This document shows positions 7,495-23,074 of a stretch of DNA of 64,000 bases, piece by piece. The DNA is taken from positions 248,001 to 312,000 of the forward strand of contig NZ_FUZV01000002.1 of NCBI RefSeq assembly GCF_900167565.1, written 5' to 3'. The stretch's first letter is position 1. Each line of letters starts with the position of its first letter. A program made the position numbers and the translations under genes. Source of the DNA: Pseudoxanthomonas indica. GTDB lineage: Bacteria > Pseudomonadota > Gammaproteobacteria > Xanthomonadales > Xanthomonadaceae. The notes beneath the pieces were generated by a model. The model was not told where the DNA came from. It saw nothing but the letters and a program-made list of their open reading frames with translations, and made no database searches.

Positions 7495-8744
7495 GTGGCC
7501 GGCTGCTCGTCCAGAATGTAGGCAAGGTTTACCGTACCTGGTCCAGTGAATGGCTGCGCGTGGCTTCCTGGCTTGGGTTCAAGACCCGGCCGGCGGAAGA
7601 ACACTGGGTATTGCGGGATGTTTCATTCTCCATCGGCCCCGGCGAAGCCGTCGGCGTCATCGGTCAGAATGGCGCCGGCAAGAGCACGCTTCTCAAGTTG
7701 ATCACGGGTACCGCCCAACCGAGCGAAGGCAGCATCGTGCGCACTGGCAGGGTGGCGGCGATCCTGGAGCTAGGGATGGGCTTCAACCCCGACCTGACCG
7801 GTCGCCAGAACGCCATTCATTCGGCGGGCCTGATGGGATACGGCCAGTCCGAAATCGAAGCAGTCCTGCCGGAAATCGAAGCCTTTGCGGAAATCGGCGA
7901 CTACTTTGATCAGCCGGTGCGTACCTACTCGAGCGGCATGCAGGTGCGCGTTGCGTTCGCGGTCGCCACCGCATTCAAGCCCGACCTGTTGATCGTCGAC
8001 GAGGCGCTGTCGGTGGGTGACAGCTACTTCCAGCACAAGAGCTTCGATCGTATGCGCCGGTTCCGCGAGGAGGGTACTTCGATCATGCTCGTCTCTCATT
8101 CCATGGGCGACGTCAAGTCGCTATGTGATCGCGCGATCCTCCTGGATCGAGGGCGCGTCGTCCGTGAAGGCACGCCGGAAGAGGTGGTCGACTACTACAA
8201 CGCCGCGATCGCGGAAAAAGAAAGCAGCCAGCAGAGCATCGAGCAGAAGCGTGCCAAACACGGCTGGGTCACCACGCGAAGTGGTTCCTTCGAGGTCATG
8301 GTGGACCACCTGGGGTTCCGGGATCCCACCACTGGAAACAGTATCGAGATGCTACGAGTCGGCCATGATGTCGAGCTTGTGCTGGAGGCGGCGGTGCACA
8401 GCGACATCGAACGACTCGTGCTTGGTTACATGATTCGGGACCGGCAGGGCCATGTGGTCTGGGGAACGAATACCTGGCATACCAGGCAGGTGTTGACTGA
8501 CCTGCGCGCAGGCGACAGGGTGAGTTTCGTGCTGCCGTTCCGATGCACCTTCGGACCCGGCTCCTATTCGGTATCACCGGCGCTGGTGAGCTCCGATACG
8601 CACCTGGAGAACAATTACGAATGGACGGACAACATGCTTGTATTCGACGTACTCAATCTTGACCAGTCCGTCTTCATCGGGACGAACTGGATCGACGCTG
8701 AATTTTCCATCAGCCGGAGCCGGCCGACTGCGGAGCAGGCATGA
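7491..8744 (+). CDS. wzt: O-antigen ABC exporter ATPase with C-terminal cargo-binding domain
   Basis: A 417-residue ABC ATPase of the Wzt family. The Walker A motif is GQNGAGKST (58-66), the signature is YSSGMQVR (from 146) and Walker B ends IVDEA (D170, E171). After the nucleotide-binding domain (to about residue 240) there is a roughly 150-residue beta-rich extension, from about 265 (FEVMVDHLGFRDPTTGNSIEML...) to 417. In E. coli O9a and related systems an extension of this kind binds the modified non-reducing end of the glycan and licenses export. Its presence predicts that the polymer carries a terminal modification. The adjacent FkbM methyltransferase (4-bp overlap) is the obvious candidate to make it. 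Confidence 0.93.
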   Translation: MSGRLLVQNVGKVYRTWSSEWLRVASWLGFKTRPAEEHWVLRDVSFSIGPGEAVGVIGQNGAGKSTLLKLITGTAQPSEGSIVRTGRVAAILELGMGFNPDLTGRQNAIHSAGLMGYGQSEIEAVLPEIEAFAEIGDYFDQPVRTYSSGMQVRVAFAVATAFKPDLLIVDEALSVGDSYFQHKSFDRMRRFREEGTSIMLVSHSMGDVKSLCDRAILLDRGRVVREGTPEEVVDYYNAAIAEKESSQQSIEQKRAKHGWVTTRSGSFEVMVDHLGFRDPTTGNSIEMLRVGHDVELVLEAAVHSDIERLVLGYMIRDRQGHVVWGTNTWHTRQVLTDLRAGDRVSFVLPFRCTFGPGSYSVSPALVSSDTHLENNYEWTDNMLVFDVLNLDQSVFIGTNWIDAEFSISRSRPTAEQA

Positions 8745-10143
8745 GTACGTTTGTCTCATACGCGCAGAATTTCGAAGACGTCATGTTGCGGCGCGCATTG
8801 CGCGACGTAACGGAGGGTTTCTACATCGATGTGGGGGCCAACAGCCCCGTCATTGATTCAGTCAGTTTGGCGTTCTACCAACTTGGCTGGCGCGGCATCA
8901 ACGTAGAGCCTTCGATCGAGTTCATCAACCAGCTGCGCGAGCAGCGGTCCCGCGACATCAATCTGCATGCAGCGCTGTCGGATGAACCGGGCATGCTGAA
9001 GTTCTTCGATTTTCCACAGACGGGTCTCAGTACCCTGGTCGAGGAAGTCGCACAGCAGCATCTAGCGTCTGGCTTCGAGGTGAAGGAGGATTGGGTTTCC
9101 GTCGTCACCTTGGATGACGTTTTCGCCCAGGTACCCGTGGATGAGGTCCATTGGCTGAAGGTCGATGTGGAGGGAGCCGAAAAACAGGTACTGGATGGAT
9201 GGAGCAAGTCCGAGGTTCGGCCCTGGATCGTGATCGTCGAGGGAGTGGACCCGGAGCAACACGCGCCGTCGCATGCCGAGTGGGAAAGTGGCTTGCTTGC
9301 GAAGGGATACCGGTTCGTCTATTTCGACGCCTTGAACCGTTTCTATGTGTCAGAAAAGCACCTGCATCTGGCCGATGCGTTTTCCCTTTCCCCGAACCTG
9401 TTCGACAGATTCGCATTGAGTGGAACCGCTACCTCGATGTTTACCTCGTCGCTGGCGCAGCAAGCCCGCCAAGCCCATGCGGAGGCACTGGCAGCGATCG
9501 AGGATGGGCGCAGAAGGCGCGAGCAGCATGAGCATCTTCTGGAAGAACTTGCGCAGCGCTACCAGTCGGAGCGCGAGGCGTTGCAGAGCCGGCTGATTGC
9601 CACGCTTTCGGAGTATCGAGGCATCGTCCAGGAACGCGACGCGGCAGCGGCAACCCTGCAACGCACGAGTGACGAGTTGGTGGTGGCAAGAAGGGAGTTG
9701 TCGGAGTTTGCTGCCGTTCGCGAAGACCTGGCGCATGAGCTTGCAGTCAGCCGCCAGCGCGAGGCCATGCACAAGGCCGAAACGCGCCTGGTCGAGATGC
9801 AGATCCGGGAAATCCGCGCCAGCACGTCATGGACAATCACGGCGCCGCTTCGCTTCACGGTGTCGTTGTTGCGCGGCAAGCGTGCGGACGCTTCGCAGTA
9901 CCTGCGTGAGGCACTGAAAGGAGCCGCAAATATCGGCTGGTTGCGCGCGCTCGCACGCACGCTGATCCCTGCTGACAGTCGCCTCAAGCGTGCCCTGGTT
10001 GCGCGCATCGTAAGTGCACCGACGGTGGTCCACGCCGGTGGTGTCGCCTCGATACTGCTGAGTGAGTCAGGGGCACCGATGGGTCCGGAGCGCGCCCAGC
10101 TCCTGAGCAGGATGAGGCGTGCCTCGGGACCGGAGCAAATGCG

Positions 10144-10147
<4 letters not shown>
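8741..10147 (+). CDS. FkbM-family methyltransferase with coiled-coil tail
   Basis: A 468-residue protein. Residues about 1-225 are an FkbM SAM-dependent O-methyltransferase: the SAM loop FYIDVGANSP is near residue 27, and LKVDVEGAEKQVL is near 142. Residues about 240-365 are a long coiled coil rich in Glu/Arg/Ala/Gln, followed by a motif SWTITAPLRF seen in many surface-glycan enzymes and a basic, partly amphipathic C-terminus. The layout (methyltransferase, coiled coil, C-terminal membrane-association region) parallels the chain terminator WbdD of E. coli O9a, although WbdD also carries a kinase. It sits between wzt and the large glycosyltransferase with 4-bp overlaps on both sides. The inferred role is methylation of the growing end of the glycan. 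Confidence 0.8.
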
Positions 10148-14769
<4,622 letters not shown>

Positions 14770-14770
<1 letters not shown>

Positions 14771-15672
14771 TGAGCAGGCCCCAGCGCGCGCTGATTACCG
14801 GAGTTCGAGGATTCACCGGACGTTATCTGTCCAGGGAACTTCAAGAGCATGGGTACGACGTATTCGGCCTGGGAAACAGCGGGTCAGACGAGGCCGGTTA
14901 CTTCCGTGTCGACCTGGACGACCCCGCGGCCCTGAGGGCTGCCATCGACCAGGTGCGACCGGATCTGGTGTTCCACCTGGCGGCGCTTGCGTTCGTTGCC
15001 CACGGCAATCCGGACGACTTTTATCAGGTCAATGTCGTGGGGACCCGCCACCTGCTCGATGCAATCCACGCATCAGCCCACCGGCCCGTCAAGGTGTTAG
15101 TCGCCAGTAGCGCCAACATCTACGGAAACTCGTCCGCCAGTGTCCTGGCGGAGGAGACGCCGCCAGCCCCGAGCAACGATTACGCAGTCAGCAAGCTGGC
15201 AATGGAATACATGGCCTGGCTCTGGAGCGACCGGTTGCCGATCACCGTGGTCAGGCCGTTCAACTATACCGGCGTGGGTCAGGACGAAAATTTCCTGTTG
15301 CCGAAGATCGTCAGTCACTTCCGGAAACGGGCGGCATACATCGAGTTGGGAAACATCGATGTATCACGCGACTTCAGCGACGTCCGCACGTTCGTGCAGC
15401 TGTACCGGCGCCTGGCCGAATCGTCCGACGCGGTGGGCGGTACATTCAATTTCAGCTCCGGGAAAAGCCACTCGCTCCAAGAGGTGATTGCGATGTGCGA
15501 ATCGCTCACGGGCCATTCGATGGAGATACGCATCAATCCGGCGTTCGTCAGGCCCAACGAAGTGAAGACCCTGCGCGGCGACAACAGCCGCCTGCGTAGC
15601 GTGCTGGGCACATGGAACGAGATCGAACTGCGGGACACCCTGGCATGGATGCTCGATGCGGGGCAGGGGTAA
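14770..15672 (+). CDS. rmd: GDP-6-deoxy-D-mannose reductase (GDP-D-rhamnose synthase)
   Basis: A 300-residue short-chain dehydrogenase/reductase. It has the cofactor loop ITGVRGFTGRYL near residue 10 and the YAVSK catalytic pair after ASSANIYG. Next to gmd, the best assignment is Rmd, which reduces the 4-keto intermediate to GDP-D-rhamnose. The alternatives, GDP-fucose synthase (Fcl) or a talose enzyme, are less likely: Fcl proteins have different N-terminal and C-terminal motifs. The ATG overlaps the gmd stop by one base. Specificity is inferred from family resemblance and context, not proven by a diagnostic residue. Confidence 0.8.
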
Positions 15673-15779
15673 ACCGACCGAATGGTTGGGGAGCGTAGCG
15701 ACACTTGCGGCTGAAGCATGACCGCGCCAGTCCGGTGCCCTGGAGGCAATGGGCATTTGCAAACGAGAGGGGGAACTAG

Positions 15780-18188
15780 ATGATGATTGACGAGTCCGGT
15801 AAGCGGCTGGATGTCTGGCGATGCCTGGAGTTGCTGGCCGTGGGGATACTGTCCGCGTCCATACTTGGCCTGCTGGCGATGCGCTTGGGTGTCTTCCACG
15901 CGTGGCCGATCTGGCTGCTCAGCATTCTGGCCACGTTCGCGTATGGCCACCGGTTTCCCGCCACTGCCGCGAAACCGCTGATTGAGCCGCCGGCCTGGCA
16001 TGTGCTCGTCATCGTGCTGGTCGCACTGCTGTTCCGGCTGACACCTTATGTGTATCAGCTCGGCGGACAGGATGAAGGCATCTACACGAACATGGCCGCC
16101 TATCTGATGCACACAGGTGGCCTGGTTCCGTCCGATGCCATCCTCCAGTCGTCCACCAGTGCAGAAGCCCGCTCGGCCTATCTGCTGGGCAACTATTCCG
16201 CGCCCAAGCACTACTTGCCTGGGATCTACGGCGTGGAAGGAAGCCTGGAATTCCAGTTCTACCACTTGTTCCCCGTATGGTTGGCCTTGTTCGGCGACAT
16301 CCTGGGTGTCGACAAGATTGGCTATGGTCTGTGCTTCCTTGCACTGGTCTCCGTGGTCTTCTTCCAGCGGGTTGCGCACCAGCTGACCGGGAGCGCCAAG
16401 GCCGGGCTTGTGGCGGGGTTGCTGCTCGCAGTGAACCCGCTGCATGCCTTTTTCTCGAAGTTTCCCGTCACTGAAATCCCGACGCTCGCCTTCTCGCTGA
16501 TATCGCTGTCGTTTCTGCTGGCGTACTGGAAGGCACCCGAAGATCACGCGCAGCGGCGTTACCTTTACATCTCCGCGCTGGGGATGGCTGGGTTGTTCAT
16601 GACTCGCATCAGCGGATTCATGTATTTGCCACTGATCCTTGGCGTGCTTTTCCTGGCGCTGATGATGGACCACCGTTCCCTCAAGCGGCGTCCCCTGCTG
16701 GGATGGGCCGGTCTGACCATTGCCCTGTACGTCGCGAGCATTGCCTACGGACTGGAATGGTCACGTATCTATTCCGTCGACATCTACAACTCCTCATTCG
16801 GTCCCGCGCTTGGCCCGCGCTGGAAGTTTTACGTACTGGCGCTGGTGGTCGGGCTGGGCTTGGCCTGGGTCGCCTTCTGGTACGCGGCCAACGAGCAGAG
16901 GCGACAAGCGAATCTGCTCAAGACACTGCAGCCGTTGCAGTTCCTGTTGCCGGTGATACTGGTGGCGGCCACTGCCATTTCGCTCTGGCGCGCCTATCGA
17001 CTCGGTTACACCGACGCCTACGCCGAGCACCAGTGGTACGGCAAGATGTTTGGCCTCTCTCACAGTGGGTACTATGCGCTACGGTCAGTAAGTCTGATCG
17101 CGACCACCTTGTACGTATCTCCCTTCCTCCTGTTCGGGTTCTATGTCGCCAGCGTGAGGCGTCGGCTCGACCCCGCCATGGCAATCCTTCTGGTTTTCGT
17201 CACGGCGGTCTACTGCTACATCGCCGTGCTGCAGTGGGTCCTGCCCTATCAACCGTACTACGCACGTTATCTGGCCAGTGAGTTCGTGCCCTACATGCTG
17301 TTGTTCGTCGTGGTCAGCTGGCAGCAGGCGCCGACTGGCAACCTCAGGCGTTTCCTTGCGTCCTGTCTGGTGATTTGCGGGGCGTGGAGCTTGGTGTTGA
17401 GCGTCCAGCAGATCGGCAAGAACGAGCATCAGGGCGTGCAGCAGTCGCTTACCCGCCTGTCCCAGCATTGGGATCCGCGAGACCTGGTGTTCGTCGACAA
17501 AGGCATGACGGAGCCGCTCGCGCACGAAGTCAAGACCGCGCTGGTCTACACCTACGGAATCAACGTGGTCACCGTAACGCCACCGGACTTGCAAGCGGGT
17601 GGTTACGGGCATCGTCTGGCCTCGACCTACAATGACGTGTACTTCGTGACCCGCAGCCTGGTCGCGCCTCCGGGCTTCACCGAAGTGGACTCCGTCGACT
17701 TCCTCGAAAAGTTCTATTGCCACGGCTCGATGCCGCCGACGGAACTCTGCGTGCGTAGCGACAGTCGCTTGATGGTCTACAAACGTACCAGCCTGCCTCC
17801 TGCAGTGGCCGGTGACACGGCATTGGCGCTCAACGCGGATTCGCGCAAGATTGGCACGCTGGTCGGCACGCGCGAAGGCGCCCGGATCGTGGCCGATGGC
17901 CGTGCCGGCGTGCTGATGTTCGGACCTTACGTGCCACTGGGGGCCGGGCGCTACACGGTGGAAGTGCGGGGTACCGGCAGCAAGCCGTTTACGTTGGACC
18001 TGGTCGCCAACAAGGGGCGCGAGGTCATTTACCGCAGCACGTTCGAGACGGCGAAGGATGGCAAGGCAGGCATCCTCGCCAAGGCCGACGTCGAATTGAA
18101 GCAGCCAGTGGACGATCTCGAAATTCGCCTTCTGGTGCAGCCGGGCTCGGATGCCAGCATCGACGGCTACGTGGTCCTTCACCGATGA
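15780..18188 (+). CDS. Large GT-C-like membrane protein with C-terminal beta domain
   Basis: An 802-residue integral membrane protein with about 11-12 hydrophobic segments between residues 15 and 560. The first large loop contains GGQDEGIYTNMAAYL (D98, E99), the Asp-Glu motif position of GT-C/ArnT-like lipid-linked-sugar transferases. A soluble region (about 560-690) follows. Residues about 695-801 form a beta-rich domain (GPY at 715, AGRYT at 722) that matches the end of the 1196-residue transferase. A 107-bp gap separates it from rmd. A likely role is adding a side-chain sugar to the O-polysaccharide on the periplasmic face, using the polyprenol-linked sugar made by the facing GT2 gene. Both the role and the family are inferences. 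Confidence 0.6.
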   Translation: MMIDESGKRLDVWRCLELLAVGILSASILGLLAMRLGVFHAWPIWLLSILATFAYGHRFPATAAKPLIEPPAWHVLVIVLVALLFRLTPYVYQLGGQDEGIYTNMAAYLMHTGGLVPSDAILQSSTSAEARSAYLLGNYSAPKHYLPGIYGVEGSLEFQFYHLFPVWLALFGDILGVDKIGYGLCFLALVSVVFFQRVAHQLTGSAKAGLVAGLLLAVNPLHAFFSKFPVTEIPTLAFSLISLSFLLAYWKAPEDHAQRRYLYISALGMAGLFMTRISGFMYLPLILGVLFLALMMDHRSLKRRPLLGWAGLTIALYVASIAYGLEWSRIYSVDIYNSSFGPALGPRWKFYVLALVVGLGLAWVAFWYAANEQRRQANLLKTLQPLQFLLPVILVAATAISLWRAYRLGYTDAYAEHQWYGKMFGLSHSGYYALRSVSLIATTLYVSPFLLFGFYVASVRRRLDPAMAILLVFVTAVYCYIAVLQWVLPYQPYYARYLASEFVPYMLLFVVVSWQQAPTGNLRRFLASCLVICGAWSLVLSVQQIGKNEHQGVQQSLTRLSQHWDPRDLVFVDKGMTEPLAHEVKTALVYTYGINVVTVTPPDLQAGGYGHRLASTYNDVYFVTRSLVAPPGFTEVDSVDFLEKFYCHGSMPPTELCVRSDSRLMVYKRTSLPPAVAGDTALALNADSRKIGTLVGTREGARIVADGRAGVLMFGPYVPLGAGRYTVEVRGTGSKPFTLDLVANKGREVIYRSTFETAKDGKAGILAKADVELKQPVDDLEIRLLVQPGSDASIDGYVVLHR

Positions 18189-18195
18189 AACAAGG

Positions 18196-18220
18196 TCGGG
18201 CGCCCGTCACGGGCGCCCGA
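18196..18220. terminator. Perfect 11-bp stem-loop between convergent genes
   Basis: TCGGGCGCCCG (18196-18206) and CGGGCGCCCGA (18210-18220) are exact inverted copies around TCA. The hairpin lies in the 41-bp gap between convergent glycan genes and probably works as a shared terminator, although it has no T tract. Confidence 0.6.
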
Positions 18221-18229
18221 TGTGCGTGA

Positions 18230-19189
18230 TCAGGGCTTGTCCTGCTCCAGGCGCCGGTGCTCAACGCGCTGCAAGCGCACGTCGATGCGCTCCATCAACT
18301 TGCGGTTGGTGGAAATGAGTTCGGCCAGGAAGCCCATCATCACCATCAACGCACTCAGGATCAGGCACAGGGCGGCGAAGATCACCGACTGCACGTGGCC
18401 GCCGCCCTGGCCGATGGCGACGAAATAGACATAGCGCAGGCCGGCAATCAGGCCGGCCCCGCCCAGCACCACGGCCGGCCAGAAGAACAGCAGGAATGGC
18501 CGGTAGATCGCAAACACACGCAGGATGGTGATCAGCGAACGCTGCACATAGCTGCGGATGCTCTTGACCAGGCGGGAAGGACGCAGATCCGGGTTGGTGC
18601 GGATCGGCACCGACAGCACGCGCAGGTTGCTGCGGCCGGCCTGGATGATCGTTTCCAGTGTGTACGTGTAGGAATTGAACACGTTCAAACGCATCGCCGT
18701 TTCCCGCGAGATTGCGCGGAAACCGCTGGGTGCATCGGCCACGTCTGTCTGGCTGGCCACACGCACTGCCCAGCTGCCCAGGCGCTGCAGCTTCTTCTTG
18801 ACCCAGGAGAAGTGCTCGGTCTCGTCGATTGGGCGCGCGCCAATCACCATGTCGGCCTGGCCGGCGAGGATGGGTGAGGTCAGCAGCGGAATGTCGTCGG
18901 CTTCGTACTGGTTGTCCGCATCGGTGTTGACGATGACATCCGCGCCCAGCCGCAGGCAGGCATCCAGGCCGGTCATGAAGGCCGTGGCCAGGCCACGGTT
19001 CATCTGGTGGCGGATCACATGGTGCACGCCAAGCTGGCATGCCAGCTCGCCGGTGTTGTCGGTCGAACCATCATCGATGATCAGCCACTCGACCTGGTCG
19101 AAGCCCTCCACCGTTCGCGGCAATGCGCCAATGGCCACGGCCAGCGTCGCGGATTCATTGAGGCAGGGGATCTGGATGATCAGCTTCAT
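18230..19189 (-). CDS. GT2 polyprenol-phosphate sugar transferase
   Basis: A 319-residue GT-A family 2 glycosyltransferase of the dolichol-phosphate-mannose synthase type. The N-terminal catalytic domain shows IIDDGSTDNTGEL (nucleotide site) and NTDADNQYEADD (metal-binding DxD region). Two hydrophobic segments follow at about 225-250 and 262-290, then a short basic tail. Enzymes of this kind load a sugar from a nucleotide donor onto undecaprenyl phosphate for GT-C transferases to use in the periplasm. The large GT-C-like protein encoded convergently is a plausible partner. It is the last gene of the minus-strand manB-manC run. Confidence 0.85.
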   Translation of the reverse strand: MKLIIQIPCLNESATLAVAIGALPRTVEGFDQVEWLIIDDGSTDNTGELACQLGVHHVIRHQMNRGLATAFMTGLDACLRLGADVIVNTDADNQYEADDIPLLTSPILAGQADMVIGARPIDETEHFSWVKKKLQRLGSWAVRVASQTDVADAPSGFRAISRETAMRLNVFNSYTYTLETIIQAGRSNLRVLSVPIRTNPDLRPSRLVKSIRSYVQRSLITILRVFAIYRPFLLFFWPAVVLGGAGLIAGLRYVYFVAIGQGGGHVQSVIFAALCLILSALMVMMGFLAELISTNRKLMERIDVRLQRVEHRRLEQDKP

Positions 19190-19209
19190 GCGTTGGCGTT
19201 CCTTGTGCC

Positions 19210-20613
19210 TCAGGTGCGTCCGTAGGTGTCTTCGAAGCGGACGATGTCGTCTTCGCCCAGGTAGCCGCCGGACTGCACTTCAATCAGTTCCAGCGGCAGC
19301 TTGCCGGGGTTGCGCAGACGATGGGTCACGCCCAGCGGAATGTAGGTGCTCTGGTTCTCGGTCAGCAGGATCACTTCTTCGCCGCGGGTCACCTCGGCGG
19401 TGCCGCTGACCACGATCCAGTGCTCGGCGCGGTGATGGTGCATCTGCAAACTCAAGGTGCCGCCCGGCTTGACGGTGATGCGCTTGACCTGGAAGCGCGC
19501 GCCATTGTCGATGGAATCGTAAGCACCCCAGGGACGATAGACCTTGCGATGCGCAGCGGCTTCGCTGCGGCCTTCGCGCTTGATCCGGCCGACGATGGCC
19601 TTGACGTCCTGCACGCGATCGCGATGGCCCACCAGCAGGGCGTCATCGGTTTCCACCACGACCACGTCTTCCAGGCCCACCAGGGCGATCAGGCGCGAGC
19701 CGTAGGCATAGGTGTTGCGGCAGTCGATTTCCATCACGTCGCCATGGTGGGCGTTGCCGGCCGCGTCCTTGTCGGACACCGCCCACAGCGCGGACCATGA
19801 GCCGACATCGCTCCAGCCCGCATCCAGCGGCACGACGGCGGCGTCGGCGGTCTTCTCCATCACCGCGTAGTCAATCGAGTCATTGGGGCTTTGCGCGAAC
19901 GACTCGGCATCCAGACGGATGAAGTCCTGATCCCGCGCGGCCTTGGACAGGGCGGCTTCGCTGGCGCTGATGATGGCGGGCTGGAACTTGCGCAGTTCGG
20001 CGAGGTATCGCGATGCCTGGAACAGGAACATGCCGCTGTTCCAGAAGTATTCGCCCGAGGCCACATACTGGGTGGCGGTGGCCAGGTCCGGCTTTTCAAC
20101 AAAGCGCTCGACTGCACGGACTTCGCCCTGGCCTTGCGCCTTGATGTAACCGTAGCCTGTTTCCGGCGCGTCGGGAACGATGCCGAAGGTGACCAGCTTG
20201 CCTTGCGCCGCTGCCTGGGCAGCGATCTTGACGGCCGCATGGAACGCGCGGTCATCGCGCACCACATGATCGGAAGGCAGCACCAGCAGCAGGGCGTCTT
20301 CGTGCCGGGTCAGCGCGTGCAGGGCGGCCACGGCAATCGCCGGCGCCGTATTGCGGCCGATGGGTTCCAGGATCACGGCGTCCGGCTCGGCGTTGCACTC
20401 ACGCAACTGCTCGGCCGCCATGAAGCGGTGTTCCTGGTTGGCGACGATGATCGGCGCCTGATCGGCAATCGGAGCCACGCGCTTCCAGGTGGCCTGCAGC
20501 ATGGTGTCGCTGCCCACCAGCGGCAGGAACTGCTTGGGGTAGGCTTCGCGCGACAAGGGCCACAGGCGCGTGCCAGAACCACCGGAAAGGATGACGGGGA
20601 TGATGGGGAGCAT
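19210..20613 (-). CDS. manC: Mannose-1-phosphate guanylyltransferase / mannose-6-phosphate isomerase
   Basis: A 467-residue bifunctional type II enzyme (XanB/AlgA/ManC family) making GDP-mannose. The N-terminal nucleotidyltransferase begins [25 protein letters not shown] and has FVEKPD. The C-terminal cupin carries the isomerase site ([19 protein letters not shown]). The gene starts 15 bp after manB on the same strand, and together they supply the GDP-mannose consumed by gmd. In Xanthomonas the equivalent gene (xanB) also supplies xanthan precursors, so the pathway need not be confined to O-antigen. Confidence 0.95.
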   Translation of the reverse strand: MLPIIPVILSGGSGTRLWPLSREAYPKQFLPLVGSDTMLQATWKRVAPIADQAPIIVANQEHRFMAAEQLRECNAEPDAVILEPIGRNTAPAIAVAALHALTRHEDALLLVLPSDHVVRDDRAFHAAVKIAAQAAAQGKLVTFGIVPDAPETGYGYIKAQGQGEVRAVERFVEKPDLATATQYVASGEYFWNSGMFLFQASRYLAELRKFQPAIISASEAALSKAARDQDFIRLDAESFAQSPNDSIDYAVMEKTADAAVVPLDAGWSDVGSWSALWAVSDKDAAGNAHHGDVMEIDCRNTYAYGSRLIALVGLEDVVVVETDDALLVGHRDRVQDVKAIVGRIKREGRSEAAAHRKVYRPWGAYDSIDNGARFQVKRITVKPGGTLSLQMHHHRAEHWIVVSGTAEVTRGEEVILLTENQSTYIPLGVTHRLRNPGKLPLELIEVQSGGYLGEDDIVRFEDTYGRT

Positions 20614-20628
20614 GCGATCAGTCCTGGA

Positions 20629-21987
20629 TCATGAATGGGTTGCTTGTCCACCCAGCAGGGCAGACAGTTCCTGGGTGCGGGTGGCCAACAGCGCCGCATC
20701 CGCTCGGGTCTCGACGTTCAGGCGCAGCAGCGGTTCGGTGTTGGAGCTGCGCAGGTTGAAACGCCAGTCGCCGAAGTCTGCGCTGAGCCCATCGGTGTCG
20801 TCCAGCACGGGATTGCGCGAACCGAAATGATCCATCACCCGCGCCTGCGCGGCCTTGGCATCCTCGACCCGGAAATTGATTTCGCCGCTGCAGGGAAATG
20901 CCGCGATGCGCTCGCGCACCAGCTCGCCCAGCGGCAGACCCGAGCGCGACACCAGCTCGGCAATCAACAGCCACGGAATCATCCCCGAGTCGCAGTAGGC
21001 AAAGTCGCGGAAGTAATGGTGCGCGCTCATTTCACCGCCGTAGATCGCATCCTCGGCGCGCATGCGCTCCTTGATGAAGGCATGCCCCGTCTTCGACATG
21101 ATCGGCACGCCACCGGCTTGCTCGACCATCTCCACGGTGTTCCAGACCAGGCGCGGGTCGTGGATCACCTTGCCGCCGGGATGACGCCTGAGCAACGCGC
21201 TGGCGAGCAGACCCACCAGGTAATAGCCTTCGATGAACTGGCCTTCGGCGTCAAAGAAAAAGCAGCGATCAAAATCGCCGTCCCACGCAATGCCGAAATC
21301 CGCGCCGTGCTCGCGCACCGCATCGGCGGTGGCGGCGCGGTTGTCCGGCAGCAGCGGATTGGGAATGCCGTGCGGGAAGCGCCCGTCGGGTTCGTGCTGG
21401 ATGCGGATGAATTCGAACGGCAGATGCGGGGCCAGTGCGTCGATCACCAGTCCGGCGCCACCATTGCCCGGATTGGTGACGATCTTCAGCGGCTTCAGGG
21501 CGGCGCGTTCGACGTAGCCCAGCAGGTGCTGGATGTAGGCCGACTTGTCGGCATCGACGCCGATCCCGCCGTGCCCGGCTGGCAGTGGCGTGTCGGCGGC
21601 GGCGAAATCGCGCACCTGGAACAGGCCGCTGTCGCCGCTGATCGGGCGCGATTGCTCGCGCACCAGCTTCATGCCGTTGTAGTCCATGGGGTTGTGGCTG
21701 GCGGTCACCATCACGCCGCCGGCCGCCTGGCGGTGGAAGGTCTGGAAATAGACTTCTTCCGTGCCGCACAGGCCGATGTCGATGACCTCGCGCCCGGCCA
21801 GGTTGAACCCCTCGGCCAGGGCCCGCTGCAGTTCTTCGCTGCTGAGGCGGATGTCGCGGCCCAGGACGACCGGACCGGGGCCGAGCAGGGCGGCGGTGCC
21901 GGCGCCGATGCGCCTGGCCAGGCCGGCGTCCAGTTCGTCCGGCACGCGGCCGCGTATGTCGTAAGCCTTGAAACAGGGCAGCAGCAT
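20629..21987 (-). CDS. manB: Phosphomannomutase/phosphoglucomutase
   Basis: A 452-residue alpha-D-phosphohexomutase interconverting hexose 6- and 1-phosphates. The phosphoserine loop is [13 protein letters not shown], the metal site is [13 protein letters not shown] (three Asp), the sugar loop is GGEMSAHH and the phosphate-binding loop is [12 protein letters not shown]. The family is AlgC/XanA-like and probably acts on both mannose and glucose phosphates. ATG 21987 is preferred over an in-frame TTG one codon upstream. It lies 84 bp downstream of etfA on the same strand and may be partly co-transcribed with it. Confidence 0.93.
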   Translation of the reverse strand: MLLPCFKAYDIRGRVPDELDAGLARRIGAGTAALLGPGPVVLGRDIRLSSEELQRALAEGFNLAGREVIDIGLCGTEEVYFQTFHRQAAGGVMVTASHNPMDYNGMKLVREQSRPISGDSGLFQVRDFAAADTPLPAGHGGIGVDADKSAYIQHLLGYVERAALKPLKIVTNPGNGGAGLVIDALAPHLPFEFIRIQHEPDGRFPHGIPNPLLPDNRAATADAVREHGADFGIAWDGDFDRCFFFDAEGQFIEGYYLVGLLASALLRRHPGGKVIHDPRLVWNTVEMVEQAGGVPIMSKTGHAFIKERMRAEDAIYGGEMSAHHYFRDFAYCDSGMIPWLLIAELVSRSGLPLGELVRERIAAFPCSGEINFRVEDAKAAQARVMDHFGSRNPVLDDTDGLSADFGDWRFNLRSSNTEPLLRLNVETRADAALLATRTQELSALLGGQATHS

Positions 21988-22071
21988 CAAATCATTCCAT
22001 TTCCAGGAACCCCGCAGTATAGCGACGGGGTCCGGGAGTCGGAATGAAGCGGGCTGTGCGACCTTGCGGAC

Positions 22072-23016
22072 TCAGGCCTTGAGTGCGGCTTCCAGTTCCG
22101 GCAACAGGGTGAACAGATCACCCACCAGGCCGATGTCGGCGATTTCGAAGATCGGCGCATCGCCGTCCTTGTTGATTGCGACAATCGTACCGGCGTCCTT
22201 GATGCCGGTCAGGTGCTGGATGGCGCCGGATATGCCGACTGCCACATACAGCTCCGGCGCGATGATCTTGCCGGTCTGGCCCACCTGCAGCTCGTTGGGC
22301 ACGTAGCCGGCATCGACTGCGGCGCGCGAGGCGCCCACACCCGCGCCGAGCTTGTCGGCCAAGTCATAGATGATCTTGAAGTTCTCGGCCGAGCCGACAC
22401 CGCGGCCGCCGGACACCACGCGCTTGGCGCTCTGCAGGTCGGGACGGTCGGACTTGCCCGCCGCCAGGCCCACGTAGCGCGTATGCGTGGGCAGGCTGGC
22501 TTCCACGGTCGCTGCTTCCACGGCGGCATTGCCGCCCTTGGCGGCTTCGGGCCAGGACGCGCTGCGCACCGTCGCCACGACGGTGTGATCGGCGGGCGCT
22601 TCCACGGTGATGATGGCGTTGCCGGCGTAGATGGGGCGCTTGAAGACGTGGCTGGATTCCACGCTCATGACATCGGACACCTGCGCCACGCCGAGCAGCG
22701 CAGCCACGCACGGCATCAGATCCTTGCCGAAGGTGGTGGACGGACCGAACACGTGGCTGTAGCCGCCAGCGAGTGCGGCAACCTGCGGCGCCAGTACCTG
22801 CGCGATGAGCTGCGCGTTGGCGGGGTTGGCCACGGTCAGCACCTTGGCCACGCCGGCGATCTGGGCGGCTTCAGCGGCCACGGCGGCCGGTTCGGCGGCC
22901 AGCACGACGATGTCGATGCGGTCGGGTTTCAGCGCCAATGTGGCGCTCACGGTCTTGGCGGTGGAGGCATTGAGCTTGCCGTCCAGGTGTTCGGCGACGA
23001 CGAGTACGGTCGACAT
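22072..23016 (-). CDS. etfA: Electron transfer flavoprotein alpha subunit
   Basis: A 314-residue FAD-binding subunit of the ETF heterodimer, which collects electrons from acyl-CoA and related dehydrogenases. The C-terminal FAD domain is clear: [41 protein letters not shown] and the terminal [17 protein letters not shown]. The start at 23016 ([10 protein letters not shown]) follows GGAGATGTAACC; an upstream in-frame ATG would add a non-conserved extension. It is encoded 58 bp after etfB. In Xanthomonas this gene marks the far edge of the variable LPS locus. Confidence 0.95.
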   Translation of the reverse strand: MSTVLVVAEHLDGKLNASTAKTVSATLALKPDRIDIVVLAAEPAAVAAEAAQIAGVAKVLTVANPANAQLIAQVLAPQVAALAGGYSHVFGPSTTFGKDLMPCVAALLGVAQVSDVMSVESSHVFKRPIYAGNAIITVEAPADHTVVATVRSASWPEAAKGGNAAVEAATVEASLPTHTRYVGLAAGKSDRPDLQSAKRVVSGGRGVGSAENFKIIYDLADKLGAGVGASRAAVDAGYVPNELQVGQTGKIIAPELYVAVGISGAIQHLTGIKDAGTIVAINKDGDAPIFEIADIGLVGDLFTLLPELEAALKA

Positions 23017-23074
23017 GGTTACATCTCCAGAATGTGGGTCAGGGCGCCTGTGGGCACCCTTCAAGGAAGGACCT

